Assembly (NCBI GenBank): GCA_009617715.1
Contig: VTFK01000003.1
Location: 3,720,001-3,784,000 of the forward strand
Length of the DNA: 64,000 nucleotides
Origin: Plectrocnemia conspersa
Taxonomy: Eukaryota > Arthropoda > Insecta > Trichoptera > Polycentropodidae
Direction: 5' to 3'
Shown: piece after piece, positions 51,191-63,480 of the stretch
Layout: every line of letters starts with the position of its first letter
How positions within the stretch are numbered: the first letter of the stretch is position 1
Notes under the pieces: model-generated
Databases searched by the model: none
Told to the model about the DNA's origin: nothing
Seen by the model: the letters and a program-made list of their open reading frames with translations, nothing else
Made by a program: the position numbers and the translations under genes

Positions 51191-51728
51191 CAAACACTAA
51201 ACTCAGCGGCAGTATTGGAAGATTACTTAAAACAGAATTAATGATACTGTGATTTTTTGTATGTTTTATATTAGAAAATTAAAAATGTATGTGTAAGTAA
51301 TGATTTTATTTAATTAAAATAACATTTATAAGATATTCACAATGAGAAATTCATCTGTGTTTATTTTAGAAAAACATTACACTCACTCAGTAAGATTATC
51401 AGACTGTTTAATTCTAATCGGTATCAGGAAAAAAATGTAAAATAGTGATGAGGAAGACATGATCGCACAAAAAGTGTTTTTTTTTATGTTAATAATAATT
51501 TCGTATACAGAATTTTTTATGTGAGTGAGTCAAATAAAGACCTTAAAGTCCTAAATAAATTTAAAAAATTGGGTTGATTTTAAAATCAGCAGCACTGTAA
51601 GAATTCAGTTTGAAGAGTGGTAGTATGCATTAGGCAAACTTTTCTCGAATAGTGTATGGAGAAACCCATTAAAATTCATTAGCAAATAAAAGTACAGTGT
51701 GGTGATGCATGTATGTCACTCTAGCAAG
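51191..51728 (+). other. METTL9 3' flank / probable 3' UTR
   Basis: AT-rich sequence directly after the METTL9 stop. AATAAA-type words occur near 51533 and 51553, plausible polyadenylation signals. Nothing else was recognised before the hAT relic begins. Confidence 0.4.
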
Positions 51729-52745
51729 CAGGGCCGGCTCTGGTGATGTGAGGCTTTACGCAAGAATATAGCACGAGCCCACCCCCCCAAAAAAATGTTA
51801 TGTAACAAATACAAAATTTAGGTAATTTCCTGTTATTCAGTCATTTTTTAAATAATACTGTTCTGAACAACGCTCACTCGCTGCTGCTCGTTCGCACCCA
51901 ACAAGTCTATATTTTAAAAAGTAATCTATGTAGCCAAATAATGTTTTACTTTGGGTCCAAATAAAAATGTATAATATATTATATATTGTCTTTTTATATA
52001 TAAAATAAACAATAGAACAAATAAATAATTTATTTAAAAAGTGACTCCGGATAACAGAAAAGTACCATATTTATCATCGTAATTCCAAAGTTTCAATATT
52101 AGCAGTTTGACATTTTGATTCTTCAAAATCACAAGTAAATTAATTTCATATACAGCATGCAAAGTAACTAGACTACACAAACTGCAAAAAAATCGTTTGT
52201 AATCTCCAATATTAAAGTAATACGTTTTAGAACTATAATTATATAGCGACTGAGAAAGCTTTACATTATAGAATCTTAATAAATTTATTCCTTGGTAACT
52301 TTAAAAAGTTTTCGAATCACTGATAACAATGAACGTATGCTGAAATTAAAAAAACGCCTATTATTTCCCCAACATGGACTGTCGAAATAAAACACAGGAT
52401 CAAACACGTGCGTCTTAGTGAGCCATAGTTTGTGTATATTTTTTATTTATTACGTCGAAGACAAACGTTAAGACATGATTCATAGAAACGACACATTCAA
52501 GATGTTCTGGCCTTTGTTTCTTTTACACAAAGGGTCCTGTAAAATTGCCGAAAGAGTTTTGGTGGAGTATGAGGCGAATTTTATAAAGATACACAAAGTC
52601 TGAGATGGTAAAACTGATACCAGAACATGCACAATTTTGATTTATCGTGAATTTCAAGTTTTGTGATAAAAATAATATTAACATCTTTTTAATAAATTTT
52701 GAATGGAAAATGTGAATCGGTTGTGTATGCTCAAAGCCGGCCCTG
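51729..52745. mobile_element. hAT-type relic with CAGGGCCGGC ends
   Basis: Left end CAGGGCCGGCTCTGG; right end reverse-complements to CAGGGCCGGCTTTGA. The flanks CTAGCAAG and CCGTCAAG match at 5 of 8 positions, consistent with a decayed 8-bp duplication. No transposase recognised in the 1017-bp interior. Confidence 0.75.
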
Positions 52746-54010
52746 CCGTCAAGTGTATTAGTGTATTAGAAAGTTCTGAACTGTGTAAGTTATTTAACTA
52801 TTATCGACCAGATCCGGCACATTGAGTAGTCAAATCAGAGTACATTGCAGCAGTTAAAGGTATCGTGAAGGAAAATCGTTGAATAACAGTAAAAATCACC
52901 TGATATTCTGCAGTTCCAGTGTCTGCAAAGGCCGGTACCAAAATTGGGTTTCATCACATTGTACAAAACATAAAAAGGTTCCACAACTTAAACTTAATTG
53001 GGAAACGCTACTCTAATCCATTACTTTTGCAGTAATGTTTGATATCATATTAAAAATGCAGTATTCCAGGATCACTTAAACACAATAACAGCGTAATTTT
53101 TAAATGTTTTTATTAGACAATAAAAGATATAAGACATAAGAAATAATTCAAGTATTTATTGCACATAAAAGCAGTTCTTACAATAGACAAAATTATGTAT
53201 GTATGTATGTATATTATAGGCATATCACTTGGTGATAGATCATAAAAAATACTCTTAGCATTTAAACTTCTGTGGCCGATAGCAATCTACATATAAAAAA
53301 ATTATAACAACCGACAATTCAACGAAAAGAACAATAATTTTCAATTATAAACATTTTGAAACGATTATGAAATCAACAATTAACAAAATTTTGCACTTAT
53401 CGTTAATGATATGACCATACACATATACAAAATAAATTTAAATCGTTCAACGTTCCACGAAAGCATCGTCACACTTACATTTACGAATCTACTATCTGCT
53501 CTTTCTCTAAGTATTGATTTTTTAATTGGGAAGACTGGATACATCATACCGACGTTTTCGATATGCAAACTCCACGTAATTCGTAACCTTCTCTCCTATC
53601 GGCCGAGCAGAACTAATCGATCGCTTAACATCTAACATCCAATGTATATATTATAATTACACTTATCATTGATTGTTCACCGGTTGTTTTTTTTTATATA
53701 AAAAACAATAGCGTTTTAATAGCTTAAATTTTACATTAAACAAAAATAAAACGGAACGATGCGATACTATCAAACACCACTCTTATTATAATTAAACAAT
53801 ACAAATTAGACCTGTTGTTTTATTTTTATATATGTATATATATAAATATGTTAATACTGCACCGCTCGCGTTTTCACACTAAAAACACACAATACGTACA
53901 CATGCTTTGATATCCCATTGTTTTTAGACTCTAAAGCTTACAGAGAGAGTAAAAAAGAGTAAAGCTATCTAATAAACAGTCTTGGAATAACTTTAGATAC
54001 TACTGCTTGT

Positions 54011-54033
54011 AGCTCGACGGTCACCGTCGAGCT
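54011..54033. repeat. Perfect 11-bp-arm palindrome
   Basis: AGCTCGACGGT (54011-54021) and ACCGTCGAGCT (54023-54033) are separated by one base. It is GC-rich inside very AT-rich DNA, possibly in the 3' UTR of the minus-strand gene. Confidence 0.85.
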
Positions 54034-55742
54034 AAAGAAAGCGTGTGCAGCTAAACATTGGTGTTTAAAAAACTTATTATTACATTATCAGTCGCACTAC
54101 TTCCTATGAGACATTTTTTATTAATACTGTAAATATTCATATAAATATATTATATAAATATTTATTACAATTTTTTTATAAAGAAAAATAATTTCTGATG
54201 AATGAGTACATATATATAAATATGTATGTAATATATACACAAAATATAAACAAATTTAAACTCTACTCCGTTTGTATTGCAAACGTTAACAAAAAAATAA
54301 AATAAAAGCAAAATAATTTGAGATTCATATGCAATATTGCATGCAATAAAATCTATCATAAAACAATAAGAATCAGATCCAACGCATAATAGTAATCATA
54401 TAATATAACTGTCATGAATATGAGGTATACTTAAAATAAAATCTATCAAATTGCATATCATAACAAGGGAAATTGCACGGCAAGATCGTTAAGCATGTGT
54501 CCAAAAGTCAAAAAAAAAGCGAACGTATTAATCCGATTCCTTACTGACTAAATATCTCTTACTTATCCGAATCTTATTACTTACTATACGACAGAACACA
54601 TTAAAATGACAAGTATAAGCACCAGCAAAATAAATATGAGTTTAAAAACATATTGTCGAATCTTAGCTATCAGCAGCCGTCGATACAAAAATATACATTG
54701 CACAAGAGACTAATAAATAGCGATTATATAATAATGAAAAAAAAACCTCACGAGTCACCGTAATCATACATTAAACTATTAAAAATAAATATTATTCAGT
54801 TCTTGCTGTCAAACCAATGGTAAGAGTCCGATAATAAAAAAGAAACACTACACTAGCAAAAAGACAATCTCTAATCATTCCCTTGCCGCCAACAATAGAA
54901 AAAATGTTTAACATTAATGACTATCCATAATCTACTCCATCATCCGACTAATTACTACTAACAATATTTTTAAAAAGACTGCCTATCATAAAAATTGCCT
55001 AAACCGATGTTTTTATTCAAAATTTTATTTTGATTTTTTTCACAATATCACAGTTGTCAATCATAAAACCTGGACTAAATACCAATTTTTTACAACGAGA
55101 TATCTAAAAAGGAAGATTATGACAATGTGCACATGATTCCTTACTATATAAACCGCTCGTAAACTTGAAACGTTTATTTCTCAATTTCGACTAGAATGTT
55201 ATGAAGAGATGATTCCGAAAGTCTCCATTACACATATTGACATACAATAAATAGACGTCACGCAGAACTTTTAACTAAACTGTCACAGAAAACTAGAGAT
55301 CAAGAAGAAAGGGAATACGTAAACATATCAACGCATTGCATTATAATATTGATGATTGTGATGTCAATGGATAAAATAAATAAAAATATGAGATCAAATT
55401 TCAAAGTAAACGATTACTAGTACTAAATTTTATATGTTAAAAATTGCAAAAAAAAATATTTTTAAAATTTAAAAATATCACCAACTTATTTAGTCATTGG
55501 GTTTAAAAAAAATATTTTAAAACAATTAAAGCAATCAAATAAATACGTATCCATATTTATATATTTAAAAATAAATATTTTAGAACTACTTCAGCATATC
55601 AATACTATTTTATATATCATGAATAATCTACAGATCAAGAGAAAATGTTTGATTTCAATTAGAAGACAAAATAAATAATATTAACCCAAATGTATATTGT
55701 ATAAGAATTTTAAGTCATAAAATAACTGAGGTAATAAAAATA

Positions 55743-55815
55743 TACATGAGCTTTATAGATTATGAAAAAGCGTTTGACAAAGTCTTACATTCAAACTTCT
55801 ACAAATTATAAAAAA
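55743..55815 (+). pseudogene. Tiny reverse-transcriptase fragment (FIDYEKAFDKV)
   Basis: The frame reads MSFIDYEKAFDKVLHSNFYK, the characteristic first palm motif of non-LTR reverse transcriptases. Only about 25 codons remain. Confidence 0.75.
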
Positions 55816-56539
55816 GTAAAGAATTATGATAAAGACAGCAAAAATATATGTCAGACAAGAATACGTTTTGCCTCTTATTCTTTTTTACAAGTACTTTTAA
55901 ACTAGGGTTACCATATGCCCTGCATTTATTTCGGTCCCGTTTTTTGTCACATATTTCCATGCTTAACAAAATCAATGACTAAGTCAAGTGGATTAATAGA
56001 AAAAGTAACTGTATAATTCTGAAAATTATGAACCAAGTTAAGTAGATGATTATACAATTTTGTAATTGATGATTAACTTTACTGACAAACATCGACAGAA
56101 GAACATCTCCATACATATTCATTACTTTTACAGTAAACTTATTTAAAATAATATTTAAATAATCTTCTATGAAATTTCTGTATTCTTGTATAATCGATCC
56201 AAATCACGACCTTAATGTAACGCTCATTGTGTAATCTTTGTTTGCATTTCCTTCGCCAAATTATAATTATTAGTGCGACTAGTTATCAACGAGTGAGATT
56301 AGGAAAAGCCTAATCTAAGACGGTCAATCAGATTTATAATTAAAACAATAATTTATAAATATAAAAATATCTCCCAGAATTTTGGCTCATTTACCTTTAA
56401 ACCCCGATTGGAACTTATTCATGAAAAATTAAATGTGTAACTCAAATAATATGCAATGCGTCATATATTTTTCTTCTAAAATCAAATAAATAAGATCACT
56501 GGCTTTTAAAAAGTCCCAAAAAAATATTAAATAAAAAAA

Positions 56540-59500
56540 TCAATTTCCAGTGACTATTTTTCTACTTTCCGTCGTGAGATCTTCAACACTGCCAGACCTG
56601 AAACGTTCAAGGACCCGTTAAAAATCAACGACAACTCTTTGTAAACAACATAGCGAGAAATGGTAACTTTCCTCACCTGAGTTTGTCGTCGTTTTTCCAC
56701 GAGGTGACCTGTATGTGAGGCGGAGGTAGATAACTCCGCAACGACTGCACCAGCTGTATGGTGTCCATGAGTATCTTTTGAAGCTGCTCGCTCTGCTTGC
56801 CGTACGGTTTGCACATGGCAGGTCTGACGCACGGCCGCATGCGGTGCAAGTTGCGAGCTAGTTCGGCGAAAGCGCGCACTACTCGCTCCTGGCCGCCTCC
56901 GGCGCTCGTACCGCTCGTGCCGCTGCCTGTGCCACCAATACCACTCAAACTACTCGCCGAAAGACCCTCTAAAGTCTCCAAATTCGCTCTAAAAGAATAT
57001 AAAATATATGTAAAATATCAAAGAAAAAGACACAATTTTTTTTAATAAATAAATGTGAAACCTTAAAAAATCGTTGAGCTTATGTTCGGAAGTATCGTAA
57101 TGAGTTAAAGAGTTTGTCGATAGTCCTGCCGATACTTTGGGATTCACCTGTTTCGTTAAGCTTTCAATCTGCTGCTGGATTGCTCGCTGCTTCTCCAAAT
57201 TTGCTAATCCATATTTTTCCATGTTTTGTTGAGCAATAGCTCTGCAATGAAATAAATTCAATAAAAATTATGCCACCATAAATTTTTGGACTAATATTGA
57301 CAATTTATTTACATATAATTTATATGGTACAGTACGTTGAACTTTTTTTCTGGTGTCTACTCAAATTTTAAGGCAATAATTTAGCTTCGTCTCAAGTGTA
57401 AGGAATAAATAAAACAATAAAGAAATTTCAGTGCTCTGAAAGCTATGGGAGAGTAAATACAAACACAACTAAAACAGTGGTTCGTAGTTCTTTTTCTATG
57501 ATGTTGTCAAAAAGTTGGAAAAAAATATTTATTTGGTAATTATCTATTATATTTTGGAATTAACTAATAAATAACACTTCTAGTCATGATGCTAGTACAA
57601 TATTATCAGTGTTTTTTTTAAATATTTGTACACTTTTTTTCACTTTGAAATATGGTGTACCCTATTTGGTACAGTAGGACAATGTACAATACAAATTTCA
57701 TGAAAACTCTTCAGATTCTAAAAATAATTAAATTGTAGGTTTTATCAAGAGACATATTTTCAACGATATTTTCAAATTTGCATTGTGCTGATAATCTACA
57801 TTTAGATAAATCTGAGCAATTTTATAAAATTCGCCCCATTTACAAACAATATATTGCCCAAATTTTTGGAGTATAGTCTACACAGAGAAAATTATAGTGT
57901 TGATGAAGCCACACGGTGCCTTATTATGGAAGACATAGTTGCAAATAATTTATTCGAAGTAAACCAATTAGATCTGGATACAAACCGTGGGCGGGAACAA
58001 CTTCAGTTGGGTATATTAATTGGTTTGAACCATACCAGAGTGCATGTACAATCCTGAATGTCAGATACTCTGAATTAGGTCTTGGTGCCAGTATTATCTT
58101 AACCCGTACTTTTTGCACTTGGAACGGGAGAAAATTACCACTTGTTCATAAACACTTTTTTCACATGCATGCCTCTGGTAAATGAACTAAGTAACATAAA
58201 TATACAAGTCACTGGAACAATTAGAGAAAATGACCCTTACTTGACAATAAATGGCGAAAAATAAAGAGAGGGTTCTACAAATACTGTGTCGGTGATTAAA
58301 TAATAATATGTAAAAGGTATGATAATAGTAAGGTGTCAAGTTTGTTCGAATGCCATTGGAATAAACCCAGTCCATAAAACTCAATGGCACTCGCAATAAC
58401 TGAAAAATAATCACTGACCTGAACATATTTTCGTATAGAATTAGTATCTGTGGGAAGAAGTGGTACATGCCTCTAATACTAAAAAACCAATAATACTAAA
58501 AGCTAATATAATATAACGAATCGTGGAAGATGTATTCAAAATTGTAACTGTAGGATGTTATTTTATTGTATTCTCATACTTAAAAACAAAGTAAAAATTA
58601 AATTTCATACTTCGCCTTTTGAGTGTGCATGAGCTACTGTACCATATATGGTACGGCTGATTCCCAGCAACCCTCATGTAATTATTTTTTTCCGTATTTT
58701 AATATGACATTCGGACCTCCTTAATTGTATTAATAATAATAAAAAATGATAATATTCTGACTAAATTAGTTTCAGGTCTAAATGGGTTAAGCGGTTAAGT
58801 AACTTTGATTGACAATAAATAAATCACAATAACACTAGTTTAATATGACCAAAATCAATTTTAAGAGTGATAAAAATCAGAATAATCTATTGAATGGACA
58901 TAGTTTCATATTCGTCGTCTGAAAGTTACAGAATCTTATATATGCTACAAATCAATATCTACTTTAAAAAATCATGTTGTTTACCTATTTTGTTGATGAA
59001 TAATTGCTTCTCTTATCTGCTGCTGCCCTTTATCTCGCACTCTTTGCTCCCGATCCAACAATGCAGCTGCCGCGTGAACGGCGGCGTGCGAAGGATGACT
59101 CGAGCTACTCTGATTCTTAGAAGTATCTAAGCCTAAATCCATACCACTCGCCGCTGTAATATAATTAAATCTTCAATAACACTATTCAATCTCACACCAT
59201 TAAACACAATCGATAAATTATACCTAAAGCTGCCAAATGAGGTAGTTGAAAGTCCTGCGGTAAAGGCGTTCCGCGCAACAATCGTTCCATTGCTTGACTT
59301 TCAGCCAACGAAGCACCGCCAGCTTCTACAAGAGCAAAAATGATAAGATGCAGTTTGACAATATATATATATACATATATTAAAATATGAAAAGTACCAG
59401 GAATATAGGTCGGTTGCTGAGATAGATGTTGTTGTATGGATTTCTGCGTCAGCTCCAACTGACTTTTGTAGTATCGGCAAGCCGGATTCGGACAGTTCTG

Positions 59501-61348
59501 GACGACTTCGATGATAAACTCTTTCTCCATGCCAAATTGCTCTCGACCGATCGTGTATGAGTCGACTACCGCTCGAACGGTAGCTTCGATTCCCAGATGC
59601 AGTCCATGGGGTCCGTTCATGTGTTTGAGCATGACTGCGTTTGCAAAATGCTCAAAAGGTAGTATTATTTTACCGTTTTCGCGGAGAATCAATCTGCCTT
59701 GTGTGTCTAAAGCTACGCGAGATGCCATGAGTCTAAAAAAATGTTAACAGACGTATAAATTATACAATCAATATACAAGGTTATTAGTTTAAAAACATAT
59801 TTGTTCATGAACAATAATACTTCCTCTGAACTAAGTAATATTAAATAATAAGAGAACTAAAAGAAGTTTAGCACATCGAGTCACCGATAGTGAGATTTCA
59901 ATACCATAATTCTAACATTTATTATTAAATTTGTACAAAACAGTAACCATGCTCGTTTTTTAACCAAGAAAATAATTTTCAGAAGCAGAGACGTCATTTG
60001 GGGGGAGGAGCAGATGGGGGCAATTTTTTCATAGTTATATCTGTTATTTATTAATTTTTATTTTATATTACATATTTAGCAAATTATAATTTTATTGCTT
60101 TGATTTATTTTACATATTTCTTATATATTAAATATAATTCGGCTTTTGTGGATGTTTTTATATCAACTGGAACTCTCGATATTTTTAATAAAATTAATAT
60201 AAAATATTTTTTGTTATGTTCAATCATATTGTACTCTTTAATTTATTAAAATTATTTTATTGAAAAATTATTTACAATAAATGAAATTTAAAAAAATAAT
60301 ATATAAATATAATGTTTTTTATTTATTATTTCTTCAGTTATATTTATATGTAAATATATAACTATCTGGGGTACCTCAAAACAGTGAAAGATCAACCTGA
60401 CGGGGATATTCCTCAAAGGGTTAATGAAATCGAAATATTAAAAAAACGACCACAACTGACCGACCTGAAAAAAGCTGAAATGACATCCCTGTTCAGAAGT
60501 GTAAAGGTAGTAAATGTAGTTGTCGAAGATGACTCACAAGGCATTAATCTCGCTAAGGATTTAAATTCCGTTAAAACGTTGCTATGCATATTTCAGCAAA
60601 AATCGGAGAAAAAATTATTTTAATTTGTATAAATCGTGATGAAACTGAAAAATATGCATTTGTACATATTTTTTTAAATCGGAGATATGTATTTTCTTAA
60701 TATTCAATATTCAATTTCAAAATATCACTATGATATATAACAAACCACAAGAATCAGATAATACAACATAATGATTTTTAAGCGTAGACCGAATATTTTG
60801 AAAAAAATATGTAGTATTTTCACATATAGATCTCTTCTGAGTTTTTAACGAAAGCAGACTAAAAGACACGAAAGTTACTAGTCACTCAAAATTGTCAATA
60901 CATTTGATTCGCTAGGCAAAAAGTTGTATGTGATAATGTTAATTTTAATATAAATGCTAATTTTATGATAAATATATATACAAATGTGAATAATGTGTAA
61001 AATTCTACAGATATCTTATGTTGAGAAGAAAATACAATTTGCATTAAAATAAAAGGAAACTTACTGTAAATAAGCCGCACTGGGCAACATGGACGACTCT
61101 TTGAGTTCGGTGAAGCATTGCAAGAGCTCCACGCTCGGATTCCATCCTTTATTCTGCAAGTACAGTTGGAGTAGCATGTACAGTTTCTCGGTGACGTATC
61201 CTTCGGCACCCGCGGGAGCAGCCCCGGTGCTCCCGCTCCCGCTGCTCGAGCTGCCCACACTCCCCGAGTTGGTTTTCGACAGAACGTTCTTCATGGTCTC
61301 GGCTAGGTCCATTTTGTATACATCCAAATACGAACGCTTTTGTGAATC
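56540..61348 (-). CDS. Unidentified conserved-looking, probably nuclear protein; last seven coding exons (479 aa, partial)
   Basis: Exons in transcript order are 61348-61065, 59732-59398, 59325-59224, 59153-58985, 57241-57062, 56988-56677 and 56597-56540. All junctions are GT-AG and every phase agrees, ending in TGA at 56542-56540. The protein begins DSQKRSYLDVYKMDLAETM. A Ser/Gly linker (about 24-48) is followed by a dense, conserved-looking block (about 50-195) with LMASRVALDTQGRL, LPFEHFANAVMLKHM and NCPNPACRYYKSQ. A Gln-rich predicted coiled coil follows (about 270-325), then a Gly/Ser-rich stretch (about 370-385) and a C-terminal helical region ending DLTTESRKIVTGN. No enzymatic motif is visible; the mix of Q-rich, coiled and low-complexity parts suggests a transcription or RNA-regulatory protein, which is inference. 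A faint resemblance to the CUT-like part of SATB proteins was too weak to use. The acceptor before 61348 requires further upstream exons. Confidence 0.88.
57242..58984 (-). other. Long intron of the minus-strand gene, carrying a piggyBac transposase relic
   Basis: This 1743-bp intron (donor GTAAAC after AATAG, acceptor TTATTTCATTGCAG on the minus strand) lies between the Ala/Gln-rich exon and the Q-rich coiled-coil exon. It contains a degraded piggyBac transposase in the opposite orientation. The gene's four other complete introns are only 70-79 bp. Confidence 0.8.
57850..58470 (+). pseudogene. piggyBac transposase relic in an intron
   Basis: Out-of-frame pieces in order: VPYYGRHSCK then a stop and FIRSKPIRSGYKPW, then LGLGAS, then NTFFTCMPLVNELS and VTGTIREN, then YDNSKV. 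These correspond to the piggyBac catalytic domain (MVPFRGR..., KPxKYGIKxW, DNFFTS, GTxRxNR, WxDNKxV). Several stops and shifts show decay. GGGTTAA near 58784 could be the right end; the left end was not found. Confidence 0.8.
59733..61064 (-). other. Long intron of the minus-strand gene, carrying a hAT MITE
   Basis: This 1332-bp intron (donor GTAAGT, acceptor TTTTTTAG on the minus strand) separates the Ser/Gly-linker exon from the FEHFANAVML exon. A 506-bp hAT-type MITE plus its 8-bp duplication occupies 59986-60499; the remainder is AT-rich. A 79-codon plus-strand open frame at 60384-60623 runs across the MITE border, so it is not a gene as it stands. Confidence 0.8.
59986..60491. mobile_element. 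hAT-type MITE with perfect 8-bp TSD, inside an intron
   Basis: Starts CAGAGACGTCATTT and the other end reverse-complements to CAGGGATGTCATTT. It is flanked by the exact duplication TTCAGAAG (59978-59985 and 60492-60499). 506 bp, mostly AT-rich, no transposase. It lies in the first intron visible here of the minus-strand gene. Confidence 0.93.
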
Positions 61349-61739
61349 CTGAAAATATCAACATTATAACATTATCGACGTTTTCATTTAGCGAGCTTTA
61401 AAAATCTGACGGGATTCTGGTTTGATTCTCATACAACAGAATGACAACAAATATTGATTAAGACATAAATACCATTGTACCAACATTGCCTGAATAAAAG
61501 GCATAAATTATCATGTGTGAATGCATCGAGACGGAAACAAAGGAAGTTTTAAATCGAAATAACGTGATTATATGTATGTACAGTGGTGTGAAATGCTACT
61601 TTTGTTTCATTAATATGTATGCTCTTTAGAGCATTTTTTGAGCTGTCTACAGGTATTTGACGATCGGACAAAAGCGACCAATGCCGGCGGATGTAAGTGC
61701 CAAATGTTAATGAAATGTCACTAATTACAGTTTAAATAA

Positions 61740-61860
61740 ATATCGGTGAGGAGCTGACCAAGGGCAGCATGTGGGGCAGCCGGCGGCGCGCCGCGCCGCT
61801 CGCGGCCTCGAGCGAACTAAGCAGCGACAATCACGGCCATTGCTTGGTAAAAAAATTATT
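61740..61860. other. Short CpG-rich island upstream of the minus-strand gene exons
   Basis: CGGCGGCGCGCCGCGCCGC in about 110 bp of GC-rich DNA. A short frame is open on either strand, but no acceptable acceptor/donor pair with correct phase to the exon at 61348 was found. Confidence 0.3.
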
Positions 61861-62402
61861 TTTATTTATCATAAAATCGGAATATTGCTTAATTTAGCAC
61901 CAATTTAATATTAACTTGGTTTTAAAAACAATTTAAAACATGTAGAGCTATTTAACTAAATTGTTATTATTTCCTCCTCTTTTATTTTTTGTAGTAAAAA
62001 TTAAATTAAATAAAACGAATATATTTTAATTGGTATTCGAATGTATAAAACGTCATGCTTTAGTTTTTCTGTCAGAATTAAAAATAATATAGAAACACTG
62101 CTTAACAGAGAGATACCGTTTTTAGTGTACATGGTGTCTAAAAAAATAGTGACTAAAAATCTATTCTTATACACAATCCGATACAAAATAAATATACACA
62201 GTACAATACAATAAGAAAAATAAAGAATTTACAAAAATTGTAAATTTTAAAGTTTTTAAATCATACTAAAATGACTGATTTTTATTTTATCAAAATTCGT
62301 CTGACCAAACAATAATATTGAGAGATTAGGTAGATAATTTCGCTTTCTATTGAACTATATTTTTACTCGAGCTCGATCTTAGAAAGCTCCCAATAAGTTT
62401 TA

Positions 62403-62415
62403 ATTTTTAAAATCT

Positions 62416-62461
<46 letters not shown>
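62403..62461. repeat. (CT)n microsatellite
   Basis: CTCTCTCTTTCTCTCT then a pure CT run of about 45 bp, upstream of the first visible exon of the minus-strand gene. Confidence 0.97.
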
Positions 62462-62465
<4 letters not shown>

Positions 62466-63289
62466 GAAGTTTTTCTTGTTGTATTAGGATTTTTAGCCCA
62501 AGCTTAAAATAGTCTGGTAAATTTGCATCTATTGTAAGGGTTTTTGCTTCTAAAACACAATTTTTGTAGAAATTTTGTCGGAGAGACGGTGACGGGTTAC
62601 AATTACATACATATTGAGCCGCTGCAATATTTTTTTATTGCGAGTATATTATTTACATGTTAATTAAATATATATGAGGGAACGGTAAACGAGACAACAC
62701 CGGCCGATGTCTACTTGTCGAGGTCCACCAAAAGAATGTGCTGCCCTTCGCTGTCGTCACATCAGTGTAACCAGAGTGTAGCCAAGTTTTGGCCATTACG
62801 AATGAATAATTTAATTTTAAAATAGGTTTTCACAAAATTTTCGCAATTGCGAGACACGAAAAAATCTGTCCTTTTTTGCATTAGAGTTGCTGCGGAATTG
62901 CGGATTTTACATTGTGAAAAAATACTACTGTTATGTATTTCTGTAAGCACTCCGTGCTAGATAAGCAATTCACAAATAAATAAAGTTGTCAAAATTTGAT
63001 GCATTTGACTCCGTTGCTAAGTGTACAAATAAATCTTACTTAAACTTATAAAAATATTTCCAAGTAGAATATATGCCTTTCAATCCGGTATTCAAAGCAC
63101 TTATTGCTCTTATATGTCTTTAGTATTACTCAATGCTTTACCGTTAGTTGATAACGAATAGACTAGAAAATTTACCAACACTTTTTCGATCCGGAAAAAA
63201 AAATAAATAGTATGGATTGTTGAAAAAATATTTACAGTTTAATTGTTCTTTTTACAACATTAACAATGACTAGACTTTAAAAAATGACA

Positions 63290-63480
63290 GACACATGGAA
63301 TAAAAAACGTTCTAGGATTGATATTTGAAATATAGTATTGCACAGCGTTTCTTATACCTCGCATATTGCCTCTATTGTCATATCCTTGACCACGAAGATA
63401 TTCAATGGATAAGCCATATTGCCTCAAAGAATTCAAAATTACTGTAGTAATTTTCGTTCAAGTCGGACTTAAATATTTTT
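63290..63480 (-). pseudogene. hAT-like (ZMYM/DUF4371 type) transposase fragment
   Basis: The minus strand reads LNSLRQYGLSIEYLRGQGYD, then NRGNMRGIRNAVQYY, matching the conserved RGQGYDNGxNMxGxxxGVQ motif of hAT-related domesticated and transposon proteins. Upstream codons are frameshifted. Flanking element ends were not located. Confidence 0.8.

Larger units (their letters stand above)
52746..56539 (-). other. Convergent intergenic interval; likely includes the 3' UTR of the minus-strand gene
   Basis: No coding exon was recognised between the hAT relic and the stop codon of the minus-strand gene. AATAAA on the minus strand occurs near 53154-53159, which would allow a 3' UTR of up to about 3.4 kb, but no cleavage site can be proven. 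The interval holds an 11-bp-arm hairpin (54011-54033), a reverse-transcriptase scrap (about 55743-55815) and a short TGTA-repeat tract near 53198. Confidence 0.4.

Noticed and set aside
53198..53212. Extended TGTA tandem repeat
   Set aside because: Only about four units; a trivial microsatellite.
61740..61860. Additional coding exon in the CpG-rich island
   Set aside because: No acceptor and donor with a phase compatible with the exon ending at 61348 on the minus strand, and no plus-strand gene to join.
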